Positions 34,321 through 43,991 of a stretch of 64,000 nucleotides of DNA are shown in pieces. The stretch's first letter is position 1; each line of letters begins with the position of its first letter. This DNA is from Powellomyces hirtus (Eukaryota; Chytridiomycota; Chytridiomycetes; Spizellomycetales; Powellomycetaceae): contig JAHLKG010000002.1 of the NCBI GenBank assembly GCA_025526995.1, positions 1,364,001-1,428,000 of the forward strand, given 5' to 3'. Under the pieces are notes generated by a model, which saw only the letters and a program-made list of their open reading frames with translations, had not been told where the DNA came from and did not search any database. A program made the position numbers and the translations under genes.

Positions 34321-35067
34321 CATCGTTTCTTGGTCTGCTGGCCGCAGGACCTGTATATACCTGTTACAGCGTCATAGATTATTCCGCATGTTTTCTGATA
34401 GAAAGGTGGCACGCTGAAAACCGTAAGCCAATACAAATATATCTGATGCCTCAGTCAGAAATAACCAGTAGCAAGCGACGCCCAATGCATTGACTTTACC
34501 CCTATGAAAAGCAATTGGCAACGTGCAGAATTGGGATAGTCATCACAGGAAAACACGGCCGTCAGACGGCTCCACGGACATACTTATACTTGGCCCGGGA
34601 CCGCTGACAGCCCAAACCTCTCGCCTCGTCTCTCGTCTCGCCCATCCGCCTTCTTGACAAACATGGACGTCGAACGCCGTTATCTTTCGGACCTTCCGCA
34701 GCACCTTGACTCGTATCCAGATTCTCTCCTTCCCCGTACTCCTAGATGAACGAAACGAGGACCTGGCCACGCGTACACCAGAGAGCCATTATTTCTCAGA
34801 TCGTAATCCTGAGATGTTTGCCTCGGTTCACCATTTGTATCGAACGAAATTCCGGCCAGGGCGTCCTAGAAGAGCTACGTTAGTTGCGCGTTGGAGTCAA
34901 TAAACCGTTCAGCGAAGACCTCGCCGGGCATTGGGTAACTTGTGGCTTGTGCGCAGCCAGGACATTCACGTGACTACACACTAGTCATTGAGCTGTTTCG
35001 AGGAGTTTTGACATTCCCCACAAAAAAAAATTGAGTAAAACAAAGCATTTCGAAAGCAGACGCAAAT
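34321..35067. other. Intergenic upstream of the SET gene, with a possible very short ORF
   Basis: About 750 nt. A 28-codon plus-strand ORF (34663-34749, starting MDVERRYLSDLPQHLDSYPD) follows a pyrimidine-rich leader but cannot be called a gene from sequence alone. A perfect TCACGTGA palindrome lies at 34966-34973, about 95 nt upstream of the SET-domain ATG. Confidence 0.4.
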
Positions 35068-36816
35068 ATGATGGCGACCTGCACGTCCGACACTGCCGCC
35101 GAGCGACTGCAAGAGCTGAAAGAGTGGTTTAGCGCTCACGACATTGAATATGACTCGGATGCTATCGAGTTGCGCGTGGTAGGCGGGGACGACCGTCCTT
35201 CGTACGCCGTTTTCGCAAAGGAGGACTTGGACGTTGAACAGACCATATGTCGAATCCCAAAAGAATCGGTGCTTTCAGTGCGGAATTGCGGAATTGCGGA
35301 CATTTTGGAACAAGCCGAGTTGGGCGGTGTGCTCGGTCTTGCGTTTTGCGTAATGTACGAAAAGTCTCTCGGTGCGAAATCCCCTTGGGCGGCATACCTC
35401 CGAAGCCTGCCGGAAAGCGAGCACTTGCCGATTCTATGGTCTGAAGAAGACTTCTCTGCCTTGACGGGCACGGATGTGGAGGAGCAGACGGTGCGAGACC
35501 GGGCGTTGCTGGAAGACGATTACGCGACGCACGTTGCCCCGCTCGTGGAAGAGCACGGATTCCCGCCAGAGCATTTCACGTACGAAAAGTTCCTGCAGGC
35601 TGCGTCCCTGGTCAGCTCGCGTGCGTTTGAGGTTGATGCGCACCATGGCGAATCCATGGTCCCGCTGGCGGATCTGTTCAACCACCAGACCCCAACGAGT
35701 TTGGCGGAAGGAGAACATGTGCATTTCGAGACGGACGCGGATGTGTGTCCGTACTGTGGTGCGAACGGTGCTTGCTATTGCGAGGATTTGGAAGATGAAG
35801 ACGACATTGAAGATGTGGACGAGTTTGACGATGAAGAGGGAGAGGAAGTAGTGGAGCTGGTTACTGATGACGAAGACGACGAGCCGCCAGAATTGTACGA
35901 CCCAGAAGACTGGATGGGTCATTCGGACGAACACAAAGACCCAGCGTCCTACGCCAAGACGCACGAAGTCGACTTTTTGGAGATGAACCTGATTCGCCCG
36001 TGTGCCGCCGGTGAAGAGGTGTACAATACGTATGGCGAGCACGGCAACGACTACCTTCTGAGCCACTATGGCTTCGCCGAGCCAAAGAATCCGTTCGATT
36101 CCGTATCGCTCTCCATGGAAGCTATCCTGGACGGTCTGAGAAGCCGACTCAATCCCGACCGCATTGAAGAGCGCTGTGCCTTCTGGACGCAAGTCGGACG
36201 CTCGGTTGTCGAGAGCATCCTCGACCCTGAACATGAGGAAAGTGATGACGATGATGAGGAAGAAGTCGAAGATCAAGAGGATGATGGAGAGGAGGACGAA
36301 CGCTCGGAAGACGGATCTGAAGACACGGAGGAACCAGAACGCGACAACTTCTACTTTGACTTTGCTGGCAAGGCGTCCGAGAACCTGCTCGCGTTCCTCT
36401 ACGTCCTGTTTGTCGATGCAGCCGTGTTCCGCGCGTTCACGGAAAGCACAGAAAGATTTGAACGATATGTGCACACGCTACGAAACGGCGGATGGATCGT
36501 AAAATCCACCGCCAGTGGCAGCAGCGGCCCGAAAGGGGCGCGGTCAGCAAAGGGGCGTGGAAAGCCGGCGCAGAGCACTAGCGGGAACTCGCCTCTTGAC
36601 AGAGCCATATCCATGACGCTCCTGGCTCTTGCCACCGGGAGAGACGCCATGTACCCGACAACGCTGGAAGAGGACAAATTGAAGCTGAAGAAGCTCGCAG
36701 TTTCGTCCGCGACCAATTGTCGACGGTCTGCGCTCCTCTTGCGGATAGGCGAGAAGGAGATCCTTGCCCGCGCAAAGAAGAACTACATGGCTGCCGCGCC
36801 CGCCTCCCGTCGTTAA
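35068..36816 (+). CDS. SET-domain protein lysine methyltransferase (Rkm/SETD6-like)
   Basis: Intronless, 582 residues. The N-terminal split SET core shows YAVFAKEDLDVEQTICRIPK, LGLAFCVMYEKSLGAKSPWA and YLRSLPESEHLPILWSEED. An i-SET helical region follows, then SLVSSRAFEVD and MVPLADLFNHQTP, the NH motif of ribosomal-protein methyltransferases. After an insertion comes EMNLIRPCAAGEEVYNTYGE with HGNDYLLSHYGFAEP, the second half carrying the catalytic Tyr region. The insertion (residues about 220-300) holds a C-x2-C-x5-C-x-C cluster and a long acidic run, and a second acidic run lies around residues 390-430. The C-terminal half is a Rubisco-LSMT-like substrate-binding domain. The family methylates ribosomal proteins, elongation factors or nuclear proteins; the target here is unknown. 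A second ATG follows immediately (MM). Confidence 0.87.
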   Translation: MMATCTSDTAAERLQELKEWFSAHDIEYDSDAIELRVVGGDDRPSYAVFAKEDLDVEQTICRIPKESVLSVRNCGIADILEQAELGGVLGLAFCVMYEKSLGAKSPWAAYLRSLPESEHLPILWSEEDFSALTGTDVEEQTVRDRALLEDDYATHVAPLVEEHGFPPEHFTYEKFLQAASLVSSRAFEVDAHHGESMVPLADLFNHQTPTSLAEGEHVHFETDADVCPYCGANGACYCEDLEDEDDIEDVDEFDDEEGEEVVELVTDDEDDEPPELYDPEDWMGHSDEHKDPASYAKTHEVDFLEMNLIRPCAAGEEVYNTYGEHGNDYLLSHYGFAEPKNPFDSVSLSMEAILDGLRSRLNPDRIEERCAFWTQVGRSVVESILDPEHEESDDDDEEEVEDQEDDGEEDERSEDGSEDTEEPERDNFYFDFAGKASENLLAFLYVLFVDAAVFRAFTESTERFERYVHTLRNGGWIVKSTASGSSGPKGARSAKGRGKPAQSTSGNSPLDRAISMTLLALATGRDAMYPTTLEEDKLKLKKLAVSSATNCRRSALLLRIGEKEILARAKKNYMAAAPASRR

Positions 36817-37042
36817 ATGCGCAAGTGTGTGTTTACGGTTCCGTTGATATTTATGATACGCTTGTCACCGTCGGCTAGGCCCATAGAGTACAATAGAGAA
36901 ACACCCATCCATCCTATCTGTCCAAAACTTCCCGCCTCTTCATATGACATTTCAGTGCACGTCTTCTTCAAGCTTCGATCCTTCAGTGCCCTCTCTTTGC
37001 AACACTCGCATTATCTATATGCTACTACAATTTGGTATACGT

Positions 37043-38290
37043 TCATGTGAACAAGCGAATGAAAGGATTTTTTCCCTTCAGAGCTTTCCTGCAGATAGGG
37101 CATTCCTTTTTTTTCTTGAAAGCTTCTTGAATGCACGAGTTGCAGAAAATGTGCCCACACGTCGTTGCACTGAGTTGACATCCCTCGCCCATTGCGTCCA
37201 GGCAAATGGCGCATTTCAATGGAGCGGGAGTATCCTCAGGTTCGATGATGGGCGGGACTGGGGCGAAAGGTGGACGGATCAATGGTGGCGGAGCGGCGGG
37301 TTGTGTTGGGGTGGTCATAGAGGCAATCGAATGTGATGCAAAGATGTGGTACGGCTGTGTGTTGGGTGGGATGGAGACAGGAGGACGCCCAAGCATGCGT
37401 TGCATGACACCTAAGAAAACGAAGGGAATTGTAAACACTCCGCTCTCAAACAAACAATCAGCGATATATTTGAATAACAAGTACTCACGATCGGTCCAGG
37501 ATGTATGATCAGACGCTGGACTGGTTAGATCCAATGCAGAAAGATTTGCATGACTCGGTTGTCGCCTTCTGTAGGATATGTTTGTACCGGGTATATGATG
37601 TACGACTTGAATGTCGCCGTTATCCATCTCAGAATCGTCCCCTGTCAGATCGTACACCGACGTTGCGTCCACTCTGGCAAGTTGTGGAGGACGTGGTGGT
37701 CTGCTCCTGACAACTGGGCTTTCGCTGAGATCAATGAATCCGCTTTCCTTTGTGAGATCGATCACGGTCGAGTCCGGTGTCTCTGGTGGAACCTGAGGCG
37801 ACTCTAGTGATACAGTATTATTCTCTGCACTCGATGATCCACTGTCTTCCTGACGCGAGGAACCTTCCCCATGATCTTCACTTTCTGGCCGTCTAGGCCG
37901 CTTGGGAACTTTCTCAGCAAGTGCCTCTAGCGCTTCGGATGGTGACGCACCACGGGCATTCCTCTTCCTCGACGCATTGCGCAAGGCCGGCCGACTTGGA
38001 GTCGTCGATTGGGCATTTTCAGAACATTCGTGTGGTGGCGCAGGTCGAGGGGGCGGTTCGGGAACCCGCACAACGGGTTCGTCCGTCTGGTGAGAAATGT
38101 CTGCAGCTTGTCGAGAAGTCCTCCTCGGCCGAGATGCTGGCAGTTCCTCCTCGCATTCACTTTCGCTGACAGACAAGAGGGAGTTGTTTCTGACCATAGG
38201 TCCAACGGTCGGGGTGTTTAGATTCGCGTTTTTCGCTGAGCGTTTTCTCAAGGGAACACTCCGCTTCCTCTCGCGTGCGCAGGAGGCCAT
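37043..38290 (-). CDS. RING-finger protein with SUMO-interaction motifs (candidate SUMO-targeted ubiquitin ligase)
   Basis: The C-terminal C3HC4 RING reads KCAICLDAMGEGCQLSATTC then GHIFCNSCIQEAFKKKKECP and ICRK. The N-terminal ~300 residues are basic, disordered and contain four hydrophobic-acidic motifs of the SIM type: VIDLT (176-180), FIDLS (185-189), VYDLT (212-216) and ALDLT (252-256). This layout matches Slx8/RNF4-type SUMO-targeted E3 ligases, which act in the nucleus on poly-SUMOylated proteins in DNA repair. The frame is continuous, yet 37488-37411 is a 78-nt stretch with GTGAGT donor and TTCTTAG acceptor, so an in-frame intron is likely and would remove 26 residues. The start at 38290 is the first ATG after a 5' leader. 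Confidence 0.85.
   Translation of the reverse strand: MASCARERKRSVPLRKRSAKNANLNTPTVGPMVRNNSLLSVSESECEEELPASRPRRTSRQAADISHQTDEPVVRVPEPPPRPAPPHECSENAQSTTPSRPALRNASRKRNARGASPSEALEALAEKVPKRPRRPESEDHGEGSSRQEDSGSSSAENNTVSLESPQVPPETPDSTVIDLTKESGFIDLSESPVVRSRPPRPPQLARVDATSVYDLTGDDSEMDNGDIQVVHHIPGTNISYRRRQPSHANLSALDLTSPASDHTSWTDREYLLFKYIADCLFESGVFTIPFVFLGVMQRMLGRPPVSIPPNTQPYHIFASHSIASMTTPTQPAAPPPLIRPPFAPVPPIIEPEDTPAPLKCAICLDAMGEGCQLSATTCGHIFCNSCIQEAFKKKKECPICRKALKGKNPFIRLFT
37411..37488 (-). other. In-frame 78-nt intron in the RING gene
   Basis: Begins GTGAGTACTT and ends TTTTCTTAG on the minus strand, with an AT-rich, pyrimidine-rich body, and its length is a multiple of three without a stop. The encoded peptide (EYLLFKYIADCLFESGVFTI) is hydrophobic, unlike the rest of the protein, which supports its being intronic. 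Confidence 0.75.
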
Positions 38291-38738
38291 GGGAATTGTT
38301 CGAAATCAGGGTCGGTTGCGTCTGGACCAAAGATTGCAGCGCTACTTTGGGATAATCCTATACGTATCGGAGGTATTGTCTCATGTAGGCCTCAGCAACC
38401 CGTTCGTTGGAATGTGAATGTAAAAGATGAACGTGTTAAAACCCGTGTGAATTGAGGGGATTGTCAGCGGAAAAAGCGAGTGCAAGTTGGGAGAAGGCAA
38501 AGAGCAAATGGGGAGCGTGTGGGATTTCTGGAACTTGACACTGATTGGTAAGCACCCCCTAGATATAGTATAGTGCTGGACTATATAACAGGAACATTGA
38601 TTCCTTGTCGTTGAATACAGCGGTGGTATGTTCTGCTGAGGAGCTGCAAGCGGATGTGCTCGTCGGGACGGGTGGTGGTCTACTGTGTTGCCATCTCAGA
38701 AGTTAAAAGGGTGCTTTTTAAATAGGTAGATCTAAATT
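38291..38738. other. Intergenic upstream of the RING gene
   Basis: About 450 nt, no gene recognised. A short AT-rich repeat begins at 38731. Confidence 0.4.
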
Positions 38739-38762
38739 CTAAATTCTAAGTTCTAAGTTCTG
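38731..38762. repeat. Heptamer tandem repeat
   Basis: Five near-copies of TCTAA[A/G]T in a row: two TCTAAAT, two TCTAAGT and one TCTGAAC. Confidence 0.8.
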
Positions 38763-39553
38763 AACGGTAGGGCTCATGCGGCGCCAAATCCTAGCGTGGA
38801 GAGTGCCCCCTGTCAAGAGCGTGGTGAACCAGATGGCGGGGGGCTGGCAGCCGGATCCTGCTCCGGTAGAGCGAGCAGCGGCCTGTCCGTTTGTCGTCGG
38901 CGCTGGAGTTGGAGAGGCCACTGTGCTGTTTGCCGCCGCTCGTGCGTCTTCGCCCTTGTATGCGGACGGGGTTAAGTAGGGGGAAGGAAAGAAGGAAGGA
39001 AGGCACAACCCATATGTTGGAACAGTTTCACTTCCTTACCAGTCTTTCAGCCTCCCACGTCTTTGGGTCGCGCAGAAGATAGTTCTCTACCCCTTTGTAG
39101 TCACCAACGCGACAAGGCGCAAGTATGCCACGAAGGTATACAATATCCTTGTATCCATACAGGTTGCCCGAACCGCAGGAAGCAAGCAGCCAATCGAAGT
39201 GAGACTCGTGTTGAAGAAAGCCGTCGCAGAAGCATTTGGTCAGGTCGTCTACTGATTCAAGGGAACCGTAGAAGTGCAATATAATAACGGCCTTGTTGAG
39301 CGGTAATGCGGCATCCTTGCGCTGATGATTCAAGTCTGTCTAACCCTGCGCTTCTAAGCCTGACAACCGCTGCGCAGTGACAGTGATTGTGTCGATGGTG
39401 GAGACGAAAGCGATAAGCGCCCCCTTTGTTGTTAGACGCATTCTTGTTTGATTTCCTCAACTCTTTTGGGCGTGGAATGTTGACAGCGGAAGTGCCGTGG
39501 CGCATGCAGCATGCGGAGCTTACCAGCTGCGCCACTCGCATGTTCTCAGCCAT
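38739..39553 (-). CDS. Hypothetical gene, weakly supported
   Basis: Unrecognised. A model can be drawn from ATG 39553 (MAENMRVAQL), a GTAAGC donor near 39523 and a GGGTTAG acceptor near 39343, to a well-formed exon reading TDLNHQRKDAALPLNKAVII, LHFYGSLESVDDLTKCFCDG and AERL. A GTAAGG donor then joins to an Ala/Thr/Ser-rich last exon ending SPTVQNLELRI. The middle exon has hydrophobic and charged residues in protein-like spacing, but no domain. The last codons are supplied by the heptamer repeat at 38731-38762, which makes the 3' end doubtful. The opposite strand also has an open frame at 38776-38979. Low confidence; may be a remnant. Confidence 0.3.
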
Positions 39554-40519
39554 AACTTCCACACTTTTTGAATATTGAGACCCGTTCGCTACGCAAAAGC
39601 AAACCGTCCAATTGAACACACTAGACTAGAACCTATGTTGCCCTTTCACATAACTACATCTGGTCAACGTTTCAGAGCTCGAATCCGTCGGAGCTCATCG
39701 TATCTCTTCTGGATTTGAAGGCAAATACATAGTTTTTCATCTCATCCAGAGTACTTCACACTCTGATGCTCAGACCCCGTTGGCTCATCTTTGTAGCAAC
39801 GCATCCCAACGGTCGGTTGCTCTCGCGCCCAAGCTTCTTGTCACAGGATAGGATGCCGTTGTCAGCCGTTACGTCGGCCTCCGTTGCTCTGCTATGAAAT
39901 GCAGTTTGACAGCTCCAGGAAAGCCACGCGAAAGACCACGCTCGCATTCAATAAAGGCGAATGATGCTCGTCCTCCGCAACTCAATGCCTTTCTTGAGTG
40001 GCTCCTTGTCTTTCGAACGTAGATTGGCACCTGCATTTACAAGACATGAACAATACCGCAGAAATCAGGGCTTCGCCATAGGTTGCGTCCCACAGCACAC
40101 GCTCCCTCGATGAAACATCGTGCCACAACCGTGATTCTTCCGAGTCACAACACATGTCGATGGCAACTCATTGTTCCGATTCCTCAGACGCAGGCCCTCT
40201 AAGTTTGCCTCCGCTTCAGGCAACAGCTCAACAGCTCGCGTGTGCGCTCCCCCATCCTCAAGGCGTTTTCCAGAGGTTCATCTCACTGACGTTCACTTCG
40301 GCACCTCTTTCAAGGAATAGCCTAGTACCAACAAAAATGCATGTGTGGTGATTATTTTGTTACTGAAGGCTATTATTCTATGTATGTGGCCGAAGTATAT
40401 ATGTACGGATTCTTTATGTAGAAGATTTGGAACAGGAAGTTTCTACAGAACGGGAATGCTTGTGTCGTGCACGACAAGCATTACTTCAAGCAGCCCAAAG
40501 TCGAAACCCTGACAGGGAT
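39554..40519. other. Intergenic, no gene recognised
   Basis: About 0.97 kb. ORFs up to ~65 codons occur on both strands without domains, signal peptide or splice support. AT-rich near 40360-40410. Confidence 0.4.
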
Positions 40520-40954
40520 TTAAACTTTACGGCACTGGTTGTAGTTGGGTCCAAGACCATGAGTAGGGTTCGCGCCGTACTCGGTGTTCTTCTGCTTTGA
40601 CGACAGACCAAAGCTTGTCTCACTGCACGCTCTGGTCTTCTTTCCCTTGCCCTTGAATTCGAGGTGGTAGGAGGACGCCAGGCCAAGTTTGCGACCTTTG
40701 GCCTTGTTTTCTTTCTTGCAACGGGGAGTGACGAGGATGTAGTTGCCTTGTCCGCGGACTAGCGCGACGGGAATTGCGTTATTATGAGTCCAGTCGCTCT
40801 TGCGGCGGCAGGTGACGCGCACGTCAATGTGCGTCAAGCCTTTGTCGAGAGCACGGTTGACCATCCCTACATCCAGGTTGGCGTGGATAGTTGCTCCTTG
40901 CACTGCTGTGGCGATGAGCATGGGAAGAGCGAGGAGGAGGCTTGTCAATTGCAT
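40520..40954 (-). CDS. Small secreted protein with four cysteines
   Basis: 144 residues, intronless. The start MQLTSLLLALPMLIATAVQG is a clear signal peptide with a cleavage region AVQGA. The mature part (~124 residues) is basic and contains four Cys (in VTCRR, PRCKK, RACSE, NQCRK), enough for two disulfides. It includes a KGKGKK patch and a NYNQC end. No domain is recognised. Small size, secretion and basic Cys-containing mature chain suggest an extracellular effector, antimicrobial or binding protein, which is inference only. A minus-strand TATAAAA box at 41061-41067 lies about 107 nt upstream of the ATG, unusual for the window and typical of strongly regulated genes. Confidence 0.7.
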   Translation of the reverse strand: MQLTSLLLALPMLIATAVQGATIHANLDVGMVNRALDKGLTHIDVRVTCRRKSDWTHNNAIPVALVRGQGNYILVTPRCKKENKAKGRKLGLASSYHLEFKGKGKKTRACSETSFGLSSKQKNTEYGANPTHGLGPNYNQCRKV

Positions 40955-41667
40955 CGTTCGTTGGCTGTAGGTTGAATGGGATGGACGGGGCCTTCTGGGT
41001 TGTGTACGCTATTGTCTGCAGATGGTACAAAGAGGCGGTTGCGAGCAGCAACCTCTCGTCTTTTATAGATGGACCAATTATTTGTTTTTATTTAGTTTTT
41101 TGCGGCCCCGTATGGTCTACCAACCCGAGCGACAAAAACCAGATCCCGCGTAACGCTTGTAGTCCCTGCACGTATCTTCAACCTAAGAGGTGCGTTTTGG
41201 CTCTTCATCTTTTTGCCTTTCTTTAGTCTCTGGGAGTTATCTTCGCGATAGCGCTTCTGGAGAAGGGAAGACAGGGTGCTTGAATGCGAGCTGCGAATTC
41301 GCCGGGAACCAACCGGGGAGCCCAAAAAAGGGCGCGCGGGACGCGATCGGCTTACCTCATCTCTCCACCCAGGCCCCCCAGTCAAAGTCGGGTCTCAGTT
41401 TTCTCTATGTAGTAGGCCACAAAGGAAATCCCTCATCATTTCAAAATAACATTGGCCCCAAAAATAGGGCGGAAGCTTTCCACCAATTTGATACAGAAAA
41501 GGGAAAGCTACCTAAAATCTACGCGAAACATGAGCATCAGATATGACTATTGATAAAGCCATCGGGACGACGCAGGTGATTTGCTATTATTTAGCTGAAC
41601 TCCCCTGGGGTCGACCAGAGATTCGGCACTGCTGGCCGCCATAAAAGAGTGCATGCTTTGAAAGCGC
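40955..41667. promoter_or_regulatory. Promoter of the small secreted protein and 3' flank of the IDO gene
   Basis: About 710 nt. A TATAAAA box (minus strand, 41067-41061) serves the gene at 40954. The rest has no supportable gene; ORFs at 41092-41385 and 41190-41546 overlap on opposite strands and show no domain. Confidence 0.5.
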
Positions 41668-43562
41668 TCAGATCTCCAACTGCACACGAGCTTCACTGGT
41701 TTCGTCTCGACTTTGCTTCAGGAATGGTATCAGGTCGGTACCACCAGTGCCACGGGCTTGGAGGGACTGTGCACGTTATGATCAGCAAAAACATAATAGG
41801 AATAACATTGATTGAAGGCACATGGGCCTACCTGTCGAACTCTTGTACTGGCGGACCCTGGAGGACGATCAAAATGACCAACCTCTTTCCTTTTCTTGGC
41901 TTGCAACACAATGTATGTTGCGACTATTTGCAGATGTCTGTCGCGGAAAGTTCGCATTCCTTCCACACACCGATTGTACAGTCTGCTGACTTCGTCCACT
42001 ACGGCAGGGTCGTGGCCTGGGGTATTGTCCATATCTCGCATTGGGTGGTTGACAATGTCATGCACAAATTGACGGATGGATGGTCCGCGTTCGAGTGCCT
42101 GTATGAAAGCACGATGCGACCCTGGCATGTACTTGCGCATTTCGTGTATGTGGTTGATGGGAGGCGTTGTGGGATCGACGACCGGGCAAGTATCCGTAAG
42201 GGAGTCATTGGAGACTTGAGCGGATGTACACCGCGCAGTCTTCGTCGGGTTGTGTTCTATCCCCAGTGCAACATCCAAGCAATGAATCATAGAGCTTTGG
42301 CCAGCACTTGCTCCTGCGTACTTTCTGTACGTCCCATTAATCGCTTCCCCACTTTTAGGAATGTCTTCCACAGACGGAACAGTGTTGTAAGTGCTGAAAG
42401 CGTTGCTGAATACACCTTTGACACCGTGAATCGGCGACCGTTCAGCCGGACTTTTGTTCGAATATGTTGTCGCAGCTAGCACTCCTTCGTAGAATAACCC
42501 ATGCGGTAACTCGCTTGAGTGCTCCCAACCGGCCAGATATGGCCGGACGCGGTGATAGAAGATGTGCGGGTCATTCTACATGGCGTTCATTTAGAATGCT
42601 TTCGCAGCCTCAGCGTAATGCATGAAAGATCATGAAACACTTACTCTTTCGTACATTCGCATCATGACCTTGGTGATTCCCTCAATCGCCTCAGCTATTG
42701 TGTCCAAACTCTTGTTCAAACATGGAAGATCCTCATCAACAATGGCATGCATAGCAGCAACGATAGCAGAAAGTGCAGGTGCCCCGACAGCTTCGGTCGC
42801 GATGCTGACTAGGTAAAACCAAGATTCATCGTTGCCAGTAAAACTATGCATTACGGCGAAGTTGCTAGAGAAAGCAGGGTCATCAAGGCGCTCTAGGCAG
42901 AGTAACCCGTATGAGACCTTACCTCAGATCGTAAGGGCCAGAAGGATCGAGCAACCGGTAGTTGTAAAGCTCCACAGCTGCGTAAGTGATGACCGGCTTT
43001 AATCCCAGATGCTGAGCGGTGCTGTGCCACGGCATTGCAATAACCATCGGCAAGATCTATCAGGCCATAGATTAGGAACAAGGTCTCAACCATTTTACCA
43101 GAGAAATGCACGGCTCATACCTCCGCAACATCCTGATTATAACCCCAAACGTATGCCTGACCAATGAACGACAACACGAGGTAGGCCCGCTGCCACTCGC
43201 GTTCACTTGCCAGAAAATCTGTGGATAGGAGGGGAAGCTATTGACGACACACGCTGAGCTCCAAAGCAAAGCAGTGCCAGACGTCTTCCAATGATACATT
43301 TCAATGTACTGACCTTCTCAACCACCTTTCTCAGACCCCCAGCGAGAAGCAGAGCACTCAAATCATCCAACATACTCTCCCACGGTCCGTATGGCTCGGG
43401 GAGCCTACGCAAGGGCGGCGGGTTGACAGGGAGAAAGCCATGCACTGGGTCAACGTCGTAATCCTCTAGCTTTGGAATGGTTGGTTGATCTCCATCGCAT
43501 AAAGTAAGCCGAACCAGCGGCGACGTTGGAAGACGGTTGCTTTTCGATATCGGGCAGCTCAT
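41668..43562 (-). CDS. Indoleamine 2,3-dioxygenase
   Basis: Heme enzyme that opens the indole ring of tryptophan to N-formylkynurenine, the first step of the kynurenine/NAD pathway. The start MSCPISKSNRLPTSPLVRLT is at 43562 (an in-frame ATG at 43616 is less likely); it continues VDPVHGFLPVNPPPLRRLPE, the standard IDO N-terminus. Later exons give YVWGYNQDVAE, LGLKPVITYAAVELYNYRLL, WFYLVSIATEAVGAPAL, RVRPYLAGWEHSSELPHGLF and YEGV, AGASAGQSSMIHCLDVALGI, and FRDRHLQIVATYIVLQAKKR, with the proximal heme His in the last. A final short exon restores GTGGTDLIPFLKQSRDET, the conserved C-terminus, after a GTAGGC donor at about 41833. About five introns; roughly 500 residues. It lies back-to-back with CDC16. 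Confidence 0.9.
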
Positions 43563-43991
43563 CCGGCCGGACTCGAGTGCATCAACACCAGTTTCCCAAA
43601 GCCCGGATCCGCACACGTTCTTGGAAATCCAGACTCAAGGTGTGCCCGTTAGAAGCTTAGCCGTTTCTTGACGTTAGTTGCTTTTGTGCTCCGACTTCGG
43701 CGTCGGAAGCAACACTGTCATTCCTCCGACATTGTCAAAATGTCAGGATTGTGTACACACACGTGATCACGCGTCTGGTGCAAGGCCTGGATAATGAGGC
43801 TGTCAATTCAAAACTGCCAGATCATCACAATCACGTCAACGCATCAGAGCATTATCGCAGCATCGCAAGCGTAAGCACGCCCCATCGAGCGTCGCGCAAA
43901 GCAAGTTCACTAAATTTACCATCCCAATTGCCGCCATAAGGGAGCTAAAAGAGTTGGCTCGCGGTAGTGTCAAGTAACGCCCGCAGGGAGC
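43563..43991. promoter_or_regulatory. Divergent promoter region, IDO and CDC16
   Basis: About 430 nt with a CACGTGA at 43760-43766. No other named site. Confidence 0.4.

Noticed and set aside
35434..36474. 346-codon minus-strand ORF opposite the SET gene
   Set aside because: It mirrors the SET methyltransferase coding frame, whose domains are clear; the antisense has no recognisable domain.
39470..39553. tRNA-like opening (GCGAGTGGCGCAGCTGGTAAGCTC) on the minus strand
   Set aside because: The D-arm has a mismatch, no anticodon stem-loop can be drawn, and no GTTCGANNCC T-arm follows at the right distance. It also fits a GTAAGC splice donor.
10712..43766. TCACGTG[A/G] E-box-like sites at 10712, 21473, 31514, 34966 and 43760
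   Set aside because: The sites are in promoter regions, but CACGTG is also seen in coding sequence and the total is within chance expectation for 64 kb, so no shared regulon can be claimed.
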